Positions 48,277 through 57,042 of a stretch of 64,000 nt of DNA are shown here, piece by piece. The notes under the pieces were generated by a model. That model had not been told where the DNA came from. It worked only from the letters and a program-made list of their open reading frames with translations, and ran no database searches. Position 1 is the first letter of the stretch. The number at the start of each line of letters is the position of its first letter. This DNA comes from Endozoicomonas_A sp049275935 (GTDB lineage: Bacteria > Pseudomonadota > Gammaproteobacteria > Pseudomonadales > Endozoicomonadaceae): positions 5,270,001 to 5,334,000 of the forward strand of contig NZ_CP184830.1 in NCBI RefSeq assembly GCF_049275935.1, read 5' to 3'. Position numbers and translations under genes: made by a program.

Positions 48277-48447
48277 AATGACATGGCAAAAATAGGGTCA
48301 GCATCACTTTATTTTGATGGTTGCGGATTCTGTATTGACAATAATTCTCAGTAGGTATTATCCGCAAGTTTTATTGTCATCGTCTTAATATTAGTATTTG
48401 AAAGTCGTATTTATATCCCATGGCTTTTGTCTGGGTAGAAAATAAAG

Positions 48448-49695
48448 ATGAGAATAAAAATGATAAAAACTTCTTTTGTCGGGCTGGCATCGCTGGCCAC
48501 TGCAGTGTTTTCCAGTATGGCTATTGGTCATGGCTGGACTGAATTTCCCAAAGCAAGGCAGACAATCTGTGCTGATGATGGGGGTTACTGGGGTAATCAG
48601 GATGGCTCCACGATTCCCAATGCAGCTTGTCGTGCTGCGTTTCTGGAGTCTGGTACATACCCTTTTGTGCAGAAAAATGAGTTTGCTGCCAATGTCATTG
48701 ATTATAATAATAACGCAGCTGTCAGCTCGGTTGTGACAGATGGTAATCTTTGCAGTGCTGGCTCTGCCGCTAAAGCGGGCATGGATATTCCTTCCTCGCA
48801 ATGGCAAAAGACTGAATTGTCTGCCGGTACACACACACTGAGATTCAGGGCAACTGCACCTCACAACCCCAGCTATTGGCGAATTTATTTGACCAGACCC
48901 GGATTTGATTCTTCCCTACAAAGGTTGCACTGGTCCGATCTCGAATTGATCAACAGCCATGATGACCTGCCCGTAGTGAACGGGTATTTCGAGATGGATA
49001 TCAATATTCCCGAAGGAAGAAGCGGTACCGGTATTCTTTATGTGCGGTGGCAACGCGCTGACCCTGCAGGAGAAGGCTTCTATAACTGTTCTGACATTGC
49101 TTTCAGCAGTGATGGGGTGACACCAGCTCCAACACCTTCTCCAGATCCGGATCCTTCACCTGAGCTGGTGAATGTTGGAACCTATGTGAGTACCGGGCAC
49201 GATATTGCTGAAGCTGGTGATAGGGTCCGCTTCCGACTCTTTGACGGCACAGGTAAAGAAGTGGCGGATGAGCAGATTGCCATTACCAGCAGCAATGCCG
49301 ACTTTAACCTCTGGACCACAGAGTTGGCACTGAAGGTGAATGATCGCAATCAGGGTAAAGCCTTCATTGGTATCTGGCATCAGGAGATGAATCATTTGAT
49401 GTATGATGAAGACAACCTGTTCAGCAATCGTATCTGGGCTCCTGACACTAAACACTCAGCATCCACTTCCGTCATAAAAGCAGATAACGTTCCCACACCC
49501 TCTCCGACACCGAATTACGAATATAAGTATCCGGAAGGTAAAGGTAGCTATCAGCCTGGTTCAGTTGTCCTTGGCACAGATGGTGAGATCTATCAGTGCA
49601 AGCCTTTCCCTTACTCTGGTTGGTGTAATCAGTCTACTTTGTATTATGCTCCGGGAACCGGTTTACACTGGTCCGAGGCCTGGATGAAAAAGTAA
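48448..49695 (+). CDS. Secreted AA10 lytic polysaccharide monooxygenase with C-terminal chitin-binding module
   Basis: 415 residues. The signal peptide ends at ...SSMAIG so that His28 becomes the N-terminal copper-brace residue (HGWTEFPKARQ). The second copper His is in ATAPHNPSYW (near 139), and the axial aromatic lies in EGFYNCSDIAF. The AA10 domain spans about 28-225. A Pro/Ser/Asp linker (TPAPTPSPDPDPSPE) leads to a second beta domain (about 230-345) resembling middle domains of GbpA-like proteins, then a second Pro/Thr linker and a CBM5/12-type module (YPEGKGSYQPGSVVLGTDGE, WCNQ, LHWSEAWMK). It oxidatively cleaves crystalline chitin outside the cell; GbpA relatives also mediate attachment. 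Confidence 0.92.
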   Translation: MRIKMIKTSFVGLASLATAVFSSMAIGHGWTEFPKARQTICADDGGYWGNQDGSTIPNAACRAAFLESGTYPFVQKNEFAANVIDYNNNAAVSSVVTDGNLCSAGSAAKAGMDIPSSQWQKTELSAGTHTLRFRATAPHNPSYWRIYLTRPGFDSSLQRLHWSDLELINSHDDLPVVNGYFEMDINIPEGRSGTGILYVRWQRADPAGEGFYNCSDIAFSSDGVTPAPTPSPDPDPSPELVNVGTYVSTGHDIAEAGDRVRFRLFDGTGKEVADEQIAITSSNADFNLWTTELALKVNDRNQGKAFIGIWHQEMNHLMYDEDNLFSNRIWAPDTKHSASTSVIKADNVPTPSPTPNYEYKYPEGKGSYQPGSVVLGTDGEIYQCKPFPYSGWCNQSTLYYAPGTGLHWSEAWMKK

Positions 49696-49706
49696 GTTCG
49701 TTGATT

Positions 49707-49730
49707 CAGGTCGGGCTTTTGCCTGACCTG
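49707..49730 (+). terminator. Hairpin downstream of the LPMO gene
   Basis: CAGGTCGGGC-TTTT-GCCTGACCTG forms a 10-bp stem with one G-U pair, 12 bases after the stop. The following TTGACGGTTTTG is only weakly T-rich. Confidence 0.55.
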
Positions 49731-49902
49731 TTGACGGTTTTGAGAAAACCTTGTAGCTATCAATCCGGTGGCCATCAAAAATGGCAATTGATGTCAACAG
49801 AATATACAGATCAAAACATGGGAGCCTATGTTCAGCTGTATATGGTGTGCAACCGGAAGACTGCTAAATTACTGAGACTCCCATTTTTAAACATTCCAAT
49901 AA

Positions 49903-50619
49903 TCAGTAAGCTTTTACCTGGTTAATATTTTTTGCAATGATACATTTTTTATCTTTTGTCAGTGTGAATGTATATCGACCGGTATAAGGCATTACATCAT
50001 CCCCACAAACTATATAGCCAGGAATGCCAGGATCAAAAAATCCTAATTGTATGTTTGAACCACGTTTTATACCTAAGTTTATTAATATAATATTGTCTTC
50101 AGTAATAGGTCTGCTGTCTCCTGGATAGAGAAACCCTCGTTGGTTATCAGCGGTAAAACCGTTTTTAGTTGCGGCAATTGCTGGGTAGACATTGATTCCT
50201 TTTTTAGTTGGAACACTTGGGTCAATCGAATCATTTCGGATGATAAATAAAGGAGCATCAACTTTTAAATGGTCCTGGCCTTTTGTGCAAGGAAAATCAC
50301 TGCCCTCAAAAGCCCATCCATTTTTTTTACTTAGTGTAAAGCTATAATTACAACCTCCTGTATAGAACTGTTCATTTAAAGAAGTGTTTAATACTAGATT
50401 TATAGGAGTTGTGAACTTGTCTACTCTTACTATGAAGTAATTGGTTTTAGGATTTCGATCAAGATAAATGCTTCTATCATGCTGGTCGTATATGAGTGAA
50501 TCTCCATCAAATACTTCTATAGTGTATTCATCCGGATTGTCGAATACAAAAGAATCAGCAAACAAAGAAAACGAAAAAAATAGCAGCAGAGAAATTAAAA
50601 AGGAGATGATTGATTTCAT
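49903..50619 (-). CDS. Secreted hypothetical protein, 238 residues
   Basis: Unknown family. The start at 50619 is decided by GAGGG seven bases upstream; the longer frame from 50655 is not needed. The signal peptide is IISFLISLLLFFSFSLFA. The mature part is beta-rich with two Cys pairs (GGCNYSF/FPCTKG and VCGDD/KKCIIA) and looks like a small jelly-roll or Ig-like fold (YTIEVFDGDSLIYDQHDRS). No catalytic motif. It is convergent with the LPMO gene. Confidence 0.75.
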   Translation of the reverse strand: MKSIISFLISLLLFFSFSLFADSFVFDNPDEYTIEVFDGDSLIYDQHDRSIYLDRNPKTNYFIVRVDKFTTPINLVLNTSLNEQFYTGGCNYSFTLSKKNGWAFEGSDFPCTKGQDHLKVDAPLFIIRNDSIDPSVPTKKGINVYPAIAATKNGFTADNQRGFLYPGDSRPITEDNIILINLGIKRGSNIQLGFFDPGIPGYIVCGDDVMPYTGRYTFTLTKDKKCIIAKNINQVKAY

Positions 50620-50686
50620 GATTTGACCCTCGCTATTACTTATCACATAGAACATTATACAAGAATTGATTAATCATTAGGTAAAC

Positions 50687-50771
50687 CCCCGGCTATGCCG
50701 GGGAGACTCGCATAGGTCATACCGAGGCTTCGGTAGCTAACCTCAAGGGTTCCGCCAAGAACCAAGAGGTT
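50687..50771. other. Cluster of three hairpins, possible RNA or IS200-like end structure
   Basis: CCCCGGC-TAT-GCCGGGG (50687-50703), ACCGA-GGCT-TCGGT (50721-50734) and a compound stem AACCTC..GGTTC..GAACC..GAGGTT (50739-50771) follow one another with perfect pairing. No gene overlaps. Consecutive perfect stems suggest a transcribed structured RNA or the subterminal palindromes of an IS200/IS605-type end. A terminator role is unlikely because no T tract follows. Confidence 0.6.
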
Positions 50772-50838
50772 TAACTTACCCTCTGTGTCAGGATAGATGT
50801 CGCCTCTTTTGATTCATGACTCTCAATAACTGAGAGAG

Positions 50839-50942
50839 CATATATGGGACATCCAATGTACTAGCTCAAGTCATATGTGGGACATCCAACAGACATATGT
50901 GGGACATCCAATGTTACAAGCATATGTGGAACATCCAATGTA
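50839..50942. repeat. Four direct copies of a 22-bp repeat
   Basis: CATATGTGGGACATCCAATG or near-variants begin at 50839, 50872, 50894 and 50921 with unequal spacing (33, 22, 27). Each contains GGACATCC (GAACATCC in the last). Irregular spacing and short unit exclude CRISPR. The core also appears near the RAYT and ISL3 remnants downstream. Confidence 0.75.
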
Positions 50943-51094
50943 CTTGCTCATATTCAGAATTCTACTTAGCTAAATCCAACTGCATAAAAGAGCTCAGAGT
51001 ATTTGCTGAAATCGACGTATCTGCAGGCACATCCACCAGGAGCTCTCTCATCAGCGATCGCCATTCAACAGACAAGAACACCCTTGGTGGTTCA

Positions 51095-51141
51095 AAAAAA
51101 ATGGCCGCAGCCAAAAGTCTTGAATGATGACTTTTGGCTGC
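51095..51141 (-). terminator. 13-bp perfect hairpin with T8 on the minus strand
   Basis: GCAGCCAAAAGTC at 51107-51119 pairs with GACTTTTGGCTGC at 51129-51141. On the minus strand it is followed by GGCCA and eight T. It would stop minus-strand transcripts, for example from the 51421 gene 280 bases upstream. Confidence 0.5.
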
Positions 51142-51420
51142 ACCTGATTGGCAGGAGTCTCATAAGCTTAACCATCAACAACACGGCTGTACTGCTCTCT
51201 GAGATTTTCCATAGCCTGTAGAATTGCCGAAGCGACATCTACCTTGTACAGTGAGGCATTGAACGACACTTTTCTTGTCTTGCAAACCTTGGGCTTGTTT
51301 CTCTGGAGGGCTTATGGATCAGCTTTAACCATCCTCGATGAACCTACCCCGGTGCGGACCCGAATGTCGATGTGCTTGGGGGCTGGAGAGTAGAGACATC
51401 CAGCTACCTGATTCAGGTGG

Positions 51421-51780
51421 CTATAGTTTTTTTTTAGCCCACCACTTATTTTTGTATAAGCGCTCTTTGAAGTAATTGACAGTTTTATTACGATCTAATG
51501 TAGTGGCTAACCTTCTTTCCATATTAATCATGTTTCTTTCATCGACAGCATTTGATGAACTTCTGTAAACCAGCTGCATTAGTGCAAAGATAAAGTTATC
51601 TGACAGCGCGTACAGATGCTCAAGAAGACCGTGAATGAAAGGATAGCTTATAACCAAATACACAAGAGTTGGATTTATTTCATAGCCGTAGTGTGAGTAT
51701 ATTTCCAGAGGGTCAGATTTGGCTTTAACAGATATAACTAAAATTAGTAGCAGTACTCCAGTAGCTTTAAACGTATGCAT
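51421..51780 (-). CDS. Small secreted hypothetical protein, 119 residues
   Basis: Unknown family. The signal peptide is HTFKATGVLLLILVISVKA. The mature 98 residues contain a second hydrophobic helix (PTLVYLVISYPFIHGLL) and a strongly basic tail (ERLYKNKWWAKKKL). AAGG lies eight bases before the ATG at 51780. It has no cysteines, unlike most secreted proteins of the island. Confidence 0.55.
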   Translation of the reverse strand: MHTFKATGVLLLILVISVKAKSDPLEIYSHYGYEINPTLVYLVISYPFIHGLLEHLYALSDNFIFALMQLVYRSSSNAVDERNMINMERRLATTLDRNKTVNYFKERLYKNKWWAKKKL

Positions 51781-52014
51781 CAAAATGCCTTCCTAAAATG
51801 AAAAACTACCTATAAACACCTTCTTTATAGATCATCCTTCTAAGATAGCCAGTTACTGGTGTGCCACTATGATTACAATGGTGATTATGAGTGATAGTGA
51901 TTATCCCTCTGGATTGATTAGGATTGATTATAGGACATCCTTATATTTGACAAACAAGCCAGCTCGTCTAATTTTGTTCCCTGTCGCTGATTTTTAGTTC
52001 CGGCAGGAGAGATT

Positions 52015-52572
52015 ATGACCCGTGCGCGAAGTTCTCTGATCGACCCAGGTTGTACGCCTTATTATCACTGTATAGCTCGATGCGTACGCAGAGCATATTT
52101 GTGCGGAGAGGATCATTTAACGGGCAAAAACTACGAGCACCGTCGGCAGTGGGTTGTAGATAAGCTCAGGGAACTGGTTTCAATCTTTTCTATAGAAGTC
52201 TGCGCCTATGCGGTTATGTCGAATCACTATCATGTGGTTTTGCATATCAATCAGAAGCCTGCCAGAGAGTGGACACGAGATGAAATTTTGAGTCGATGGA
52301 CAAGGCTTTTCACAGGGCCGCTCCTGGTTCAGAGATATCTTGCTGCTGACCAGTTGAGTCATTCGGAACTGGCTCGTTTGGATGAATTTGTTGAAGAGTA
52401 TCGAAATCGTTTAACGAATATCAGCTGGTTCATGCGTTGCCTGAACGAATATCTTGCCCGTGAGGCTAACCAGGAAGATGGCTGCCAAGGTCGCTTCTGG
52501 GAAGGGCGGTTTAAAAGTCAGGCGTTGTTGGATGAGGCGAAGCCTGAGAATGTGGGAGGTTCCATGAACTGA
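52015..52572 (+). pseudogene. REP-associated tyrosine transposase (RAYT/IS200-like), truncated
   Basis: A Y1-type HUH transposase domain: the HUH metal motif is seen in AVMSNHYHVVLHIN, and the N-terminal PGCTPYYHCIARCVRRAYLCG is typical of the group. The C-terminal hallmark GRFWEGRFKSQALLDEA is reached, after which the usual continuation (active in the last 40 or so residues) is replaced by intron sequence and a stop. AGGAGAG precedes the ATG. Such enzymes move or maintain short palindromic REP-like sequences; the four GGACATCC repeats upstream may be related. It is inactive as it stands unless the intron is spliced to a matching 3' exon, which is not present. Confidence 0.85.
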
Positions 52573-53099
52573 AATCATTCATTGAAATCCAGCAGGTTCA
52601 ACTCCTGCCCGGCAAAGACTAACCATCAGCCGGAAACGAGTCTTGCATAGCCAGCGGTAACGATGGTTGTGAAGCGTAGACAGTGGGTGCTAAAGCCATG
52701 TGATTGAGTCTCGAAATGTTGCAATTGTTGGTGGACTTCATTGTTCAGGAAATGGGGTCAGCATTGGTTTGCCGCTACGGTAAGGCAACATCAACCTAAC
52801 CGGGATCGGAGAGCAGGGCAGAGGTACAGGATGGATTTCTCAGGAACCTGTGAGGTCCAGTATTGACCTGGGTGTAATCGCCATTGGTTCTATGGCTGAA
52901 CAGAACCCGGTCATCAGGTATCGCTTTAAACCCGATGAAGCAAACATGAAGCAGCATGCAGGAACCCGGAAGCGAATACATAAGTGACCGGGCAGTAGGT
53001 ACTGGAAGTCTTAGTGTCCCATAGTACTGATGACAACGGGGAACTCTGCTCAGGAGGACCCGGACGAGGAAAGGGGACATCATAGTTATTGACCCGTTT

Positions 53100-53889
53100 G
53101 TGGGAAACACAAGAGGTGCTCAGAAACCTGTGTTTGTGTCAACGAAACAGAAACGGATAGCCACACTGGCCAGAGACAACCCGGCCATGGCTTTCACTTC
53201 TCTCAATCATCACATGGATTATCAGTGGCTTTATCAGGCATACCAACTGACCCGTAAAGATGGCGCTACAGGAGTAGATGGTCAGACGGCTGAAATGTAT
53301 GAACGACAGCTGGAGTATAACCTCCTGAATCTGTTGGATCGTATCAAATCCGGTCGCTACCGAGCACCCGCTGTGAAGCGGAGTTACATCGATAAAGGAA
53401 ACGGTCAGAAACGGCCTTTGGGCATACCCACTTTCGAAGACAAAATTGCTCAGAGAGCGGTGGTTATGCTACTGGAACCCATCTACGAGCAAGACTTCTA
53501 TAACGGCTCCTTTGGCTTTCGCAAACAAAGGTCGTCACATGAAGCCTTGTGTAGTCTGCGTGAAAACATTATGAGAAATGGTGCCTACTGGGTGCTGGAC
53601 GTGGACATACAAAAGTATTTCGATACGATTGACCATGGTCAGCTAAGACAGTTTCTAGCCAGACGACTGGCTGATGGCGTAGTAAGAAAACTGATCGATA
53701 AATGGTTGAAGGCAGGTATTCTTGAGTCTGGGGAGCTTGTCTACCCGACGCAGGGAACACCACAGGGCGGAGTAATTTCACCGCTACTAGCCAACATTTA
53801 TCTTCACTATGTATTGGATAACTGGTTCACTCAGACAGTCCAGCCAAGGATGCGTGGAAGATGCAATCTGACGAGATTTGCTGATGACT
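53100..53889 (+). pseudogene. ltrA: Group II intron A reverse transcriptase/maturase, 5' part
   Basis: 263 residues of a retron-like group II RT: LDVDIQKYFDTIDH (RT3 catalytic Asp), QGTPQGGVISPLLANIYLHYVLD (RT4) and finally LTRFADD, the RT5 catalytic box, where intron B begins. Read through, it continues with 9 junk codons to a stop at 53918. Joined to 55775-56334 it gives 1350 bases, exactly 449 codons plus stop, restoring ADDFVMVFSVHED. There is no HNH endonuclease domain. Confidence 0.85.
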
Positions 53890-54449
53890 GTGTGCCACGA
53901 GCACAGACTGCTGCGTAAGCAGCACTGATGCGCAACTGCACAGAAGATGAGGGTGGGCCCCTCGGAGCCGTCTTACAGGAGGAGGCTTCAAACCACCTTA
54001 AGCGGCGAAGGTAAAGAGCCTTGGTCGTGAGCGTTAAGGAAAAGGCAGGGCTTGATCCTGTCAGGTGTGTGTTAAGGAGATGAACGCAAGTGAACCTTTG
54101 ATGACGCGTCGAAAGCGTAGGAACGATGTCAAAACCGGGAGGTAGTCGTTAGCCCGGGATAAGTCTGGAGGACACCTGTTTACTGTCCAGATGGCATCCG
54201 GCGTGGAGAAGGCATGAACTTAACACAGGCTTCTGTGTGGAACGTGGGAACCTGTCGCCTTGATGTTAAGGGAGCCACTCAAGCAGAGACCCTGCAAGAG
54301 TCTGAGTACCAATGCAAGGCACAGGGGCGGACGATCCCGTAGTAGTGATGAAGGCGCTGTAATGGCGTTGGAGCGAAGGGGATCGGTCATCCTGTTGAAT
54401 TTAGAAGTCAACCACTGTGGCAGCTCGACGCTGTCGGTGGGAGGAATTT

Positions 54450-55697
54450 TTGGAAACAACAAAACCGTTTGAAATTTCCAAGCACGATGTTGTACGTGCA
54501 TGGCAACTGGTCAAAGCCAATAAAGGCGCTCATGGCGTTGATGGTGAGACCATTGAACAATTTGAGTCTGACCTGAAGAACAATCTGTACAAGATCTGGA
54601 ATCGGATGTCGTCTGGCAGCTACTTTCCGCCTGCTGTTAAAACGGTAGCGATACCGAAGAAAACAGGTGGGGAAAGAAAGTTGGGCATTCCAACGGTGTC
54701 AGATCGGGTTGCACAGATGGTTGTGAAGCTGCATTTTGAGCCATCGGTTGAGCCTTGGTTCCATCCAGACTCCTATGGCTACAGACCAAACAAATCAGCA
54801 CATCAGGCGTTGGATATCACCCGTAAACGGTGCTGGCGTTATAACTGGGTGCTGGAGTTTGACATCAGAGGGTTGTTCGACAACATCGACCACGAACTGC
54901 TGATGAAAGCGGTTCGCAAGCATACGAATAATCGCTGGCTGATCCTCTACATTGAGCGCTGGTTAACAGCGCCGATTCAGCGGGAAGACGGCACAGTTAT
55001 TATACGTGAGCGAGGTGTTCCACAGGGCGGTGTGATCAGCCCCGTACTCAGTAATCTGTTTATGCACTATGCCTTCGATAAGTGGATGGAAAGGAATTTT
55101 CCTGCGATTCCATTCTGCCGTTATGCTGACGATGGGCTTGCCCATTGTCGGCATGAGGTGGAAGCGAAGGCTTTAAAGGATGCTTTAGAGGCAAGGTTTC
55201 GTGAGTGCGGTCTGGAAATGCATCCGGACAAGACAAAGATTGTTTACTGTAAAGACGACGACCGGAGGGAGGAGCACCTTGTCACCAGTTTTGACTTTCT
55301 TGGCTATACATTTCGCCCAAGGAGGTCAAAGAACCGATGGGGCAAGCACTTCATTAACTTTACGCCAGCCATGAGTCCAAAAGCAGGAAAGGCCATCAGA
55401 CAGGTAGTAAGAAGTTGGAAGCTGCATTTACGCAGTGACAAAGAGCTTCCTGATCTGGCTCGAATGTTCAGGGCTCAGATACAGGGCTGGATAAACTACT
55501 ACGGTCGTTTCTACAAATCAGCCATGTACCCGACACTGCGTCAAATCAACCGCAAACTCAGTTTGTGGGCGACGAGGAAATACAAAAGGCTTAAAAGGCA
55601 CCGGCGAAGGGCGGAACACAGACTTGGGGAAATCGCCAAGAAATTTCCAAATCTGTTCCCGCACTGGAAATTTGGTGTCAAGCCGTCGGTTGGATGA
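54450..55697 (+). CDS. ltrA: Group II intron B reverse transcriptase/maturase
   Basis: 415 residues from a TTG at 54450 with GGGAGG five bases upstream; the frame is open further to a GTG at 54417 but the ribosome site decides the start. RT motifs: GAHGVDGETIEQFE (RT0/1), VLEFDIRGLFDNIDH (RT3), RGVPQGGVISPVLSNLFMHYAFD (RT4), FCRYADDGLAHC (RT5, catalytic YADD), then the maturase domain X (MFRAQIQGWINYYGRFYKS) and a basic end. It lacks the HNH endonuclease, so it would rely on nicked or replicating target DNA. It appears intact and may still act. Confidence 0.92.
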   Translation: METTKPFEISKHDVVRAWQLVKANKGAHGVDGETIEQFESDLKNNLYKIWNRMSSGSYFPPAVKTVAIPKKTGGERKLGIPTVSDRVAQMVVKLHFEPSVEPWFHPDSYGYRPNKSAHQALDITRKRCWRYNWVLEFDIRGLFDNIDHELLMKAVRKHTNNRWLILYIERWLTAPIQREDGTVIIRERGVPQGGVISPVLSNLFMHYAFDKWMERNFPAIPFCRYADDGLAHCRHEVEAKALKDALEARFRECGLEMHPDKTKIVYCKDDDRREEHLVTSFDFLGYTFRPRRSKNRWGKHFINFTPAMSPKAGKAIRQVVRSWKLHLRSDKELPDLARMFRAQIQGWINYYGRFYKSAMYPTLRQINRKLSLWATRKYKRLKRHRRRAEHRLGEIAKKFPNLFPHWKFGVKPSVG

Positions 55698-55700
55698 TGG

Positions 55701-55734
55701 GAGCCGTATGAGCTGAGAGGTTCACGTACGGTTC
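55701..55734 (+). ncRNA. Domain V of group II intron B
   Basis: A 34-base hairpin starting GAGCCGTATGAGC and ending CACGTACGGTTC with a GAGA tetraloop: the catalytic domain V layout (14-bp stem, two-base bulge). It lies four bases after the maturase stop. Confidence 0.85.
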
Positions 55735-55774
55735 TGAGAGAGCCTGTAGGGGAGGTTCCTATGGGCTACTTACC

Positions 55775-56334
55775 TTGTCATGGTATTTTCGGTTCATGAA
55801 GATTGCAACAAGGTTGAGGCAGTGCTGTCAAAGCGGTTTGAACGCTTTGGACTTACACTGCACCCGGAGAAAACGCGATGCGTTGACTTTCGGCCTTACT
55901 GCCGGAAAGAAAACAAACGCAACGGCAATCCGGTCAGCTTTGACTTCCTCGGGTTTACCCACTTCTGGGGAACTTCCCGTAGAGGGAATACTGTTGTTTA
56001 CCAGAAAACAGCAAAAGGGCGAATTGCCAGAACTTTGAAGTCGTTCAACCAATACTGTCAAAAATACCGACATAAGTCATTGGGTGAACAATATATAGCG
56101 CTCAACCGGAAGCTTCGGGGGCACTACGCATACTTCGGAATAACGGGCAACGCCAAAGCGTTAAGTACGATCCTACATCGAGTGAAGAAAATCTGGCACA
56201 AGTGGCTCAGTCGGCGTTCGCAGAAGAGCCATATCACGTGGGAGAAATTCAATCTGCTTCTGGATCGCTTCCCCTTGGCACCGCCGAAAATCTATCATCG
56301 GTATTCATATGGTCGTCGGCTAGTGAACCAATAA
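55775..56334 (+). pseudogene. ltrA: Group II intron A reverse transcriptase/maturase, 3' part
   Basis: It continues the RT of intron A directly after intron B: VMVFSVHEDCNKVEAVLSKR (RT6), LTLHPEKTRCVDFRP (RT7) and the domain X region GHYAYFGITGNAKAL with a basic tail ending RRLVNQ. Translation from the inner ATG at 55780 would give 184 residues without catalytic residues. The two halves have matching frames and no other damage, so the RT could be restored by splicing of intron B. Confidence 0.85.
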
Positions 56335-56341
56335 TTGTGAG

Positions 56342-56375
56342 GAACCGGATGCGTTAATTGCGCTCGTCCGGGTCT
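56342..56375 (+). ncRNA. Domain V of group II intron A
   Basis: 34 bases, GAACCGGATGCG at the left and CTCGTCCGGGTCT at the right with a TTAA loop, then the domain VI hairpin (GAGGTCGGCAACGGCCTC) with the 3' splice site near 56410. It follows the RT stop by seven bases. Confidence 0.75.
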
Positions 56376-56411
56376 GCGAGGGTTGAGGTCGGCAACGGCC
56401 TCTTCTACTCG

Positions 56412-57042
56412 GACACAGCGGGTGAGGTATGTCTGCTCTGACATGTGGAAGCCCTATGTAAAGGCGATCGCCGAGTTTGCCAATCAGGCGCTGCATATTC
56501 TTGATCGATTTCACATTGTGGCCATGCTGAACAAGGCCATCGATGAGGTCAGGGCATCAGAACACAAACAGCTTCAGGCTGATGGCTATGAGCCTGTTTT
56601 GAAAAAGACCCGTTGGTGTCTGCTGAAACGGAAGGAAAACCTGACCGAGAAAGAAGAGATCAAGTTAAATACAGTGCTTCAGTATAATCTCAAAAGTGTC
56701 AGGGCCTATCTGCTCAGAGAGGAGTTTCAAGTGTTCTGGAGTTACATATCACCACACTGGGCAGGAAAGTATCTGGACCGGTGGTGTACAAGAGTCATGC
56801 GGTCAAAGATAGAACCGATGAAGAAAGTAGCTAAAACTGTTCGGCGACACAGACCACTGATCCTGAATTGGTTCAGGGCAAAAAAAGCATTTTCCAGCGG
56901 AATTGTGGAAGGTCTGAACACCAAGATAAAACTCACTACGAGAAAATCGTATGGTTTCAGAACCTATAGATGTGCAGAAATCGCTTTATATCACGCACTG
57001 GGCAACCTGCCCGAACCAGAAATGCCCCACAGATTTTGCTGA
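56412..57042 (+). pseudogene. ISL3-family transposase, C-terminal part (3' exon of intron A)
   Basis: About 209 residues of a DDE transposase. YVCSDMWKPYVKAIAEFANQ carries one catalytic Asp region, ALHILDRFHIVAMLNKAIDEVR is characteristic of ISL3, and FSSGIVEGLNTKIKLTTRKSYG holds the catalytic Glu. It ends in the family-typical LPEPEMPHRF. The N-terminal half (zinc ribbon, helix-turn-helix, first Asp) is absent; homology starts exactly at the intron 3' end. It is therefore broken by intron A plus loss of the left part. Confidence 0.88.

Larger units (their letters stand above)
53890..55774 (+). mobile_element. Nested group II intron (intron B) inserted in the RT gene of intron A
   Basis: The left edge GTGTGCC fits the GUGYG 5' consensus. 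The right edge follows a domain V (55701-55734) and a domain VI hairpin ending GGGCTACTTACC; the edges may shift by one base. Length is about 1885 bases with its own RT. Excision between GATGACT and TTGTCATGG restores the FADD box frame of the host RT. It is in the same orientation as the host intron, as needed for splicing from its transcript. Confidence 0.85.
52554..56411 (+). mobile_element. Outer group II intron (intron A), itself interrupted by intron B
   Basis: It contains about 550 bases of non-coding, structured DNA (domains I-III), a reverse-transcriptase gene split by intron B, and a 3' end with a 34-base domain V at 56342-56375 and a domain VI hairpin to about 56410. The 5' edge is uncertain, somewhere in 52535-52560; no perfect GUGYG is seen (GTGGG at 52554 is the nearest). 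The left exon is a RAYT gene and the right exon an ISL3 gene. Without intron B the element would be about 2 kb, normal for the class. Confidence 0.75.

Noticed and set aside
50839..50942. Four short direct repeats considered as a CRISPR array
   Set aside because: Spacing is irregular (33, 22, 27), spacers are only a few bases, and no cas genes are present.
51335..51412. Sequence resembling the 3' end of a group II intron (GCGGACCCGAATG... GGGGGCTGG)
   Set aside because: It recalls domain IV-V of other introns, but a 34-base domain V cannot be folded convincingly and no RT remnant is attached.
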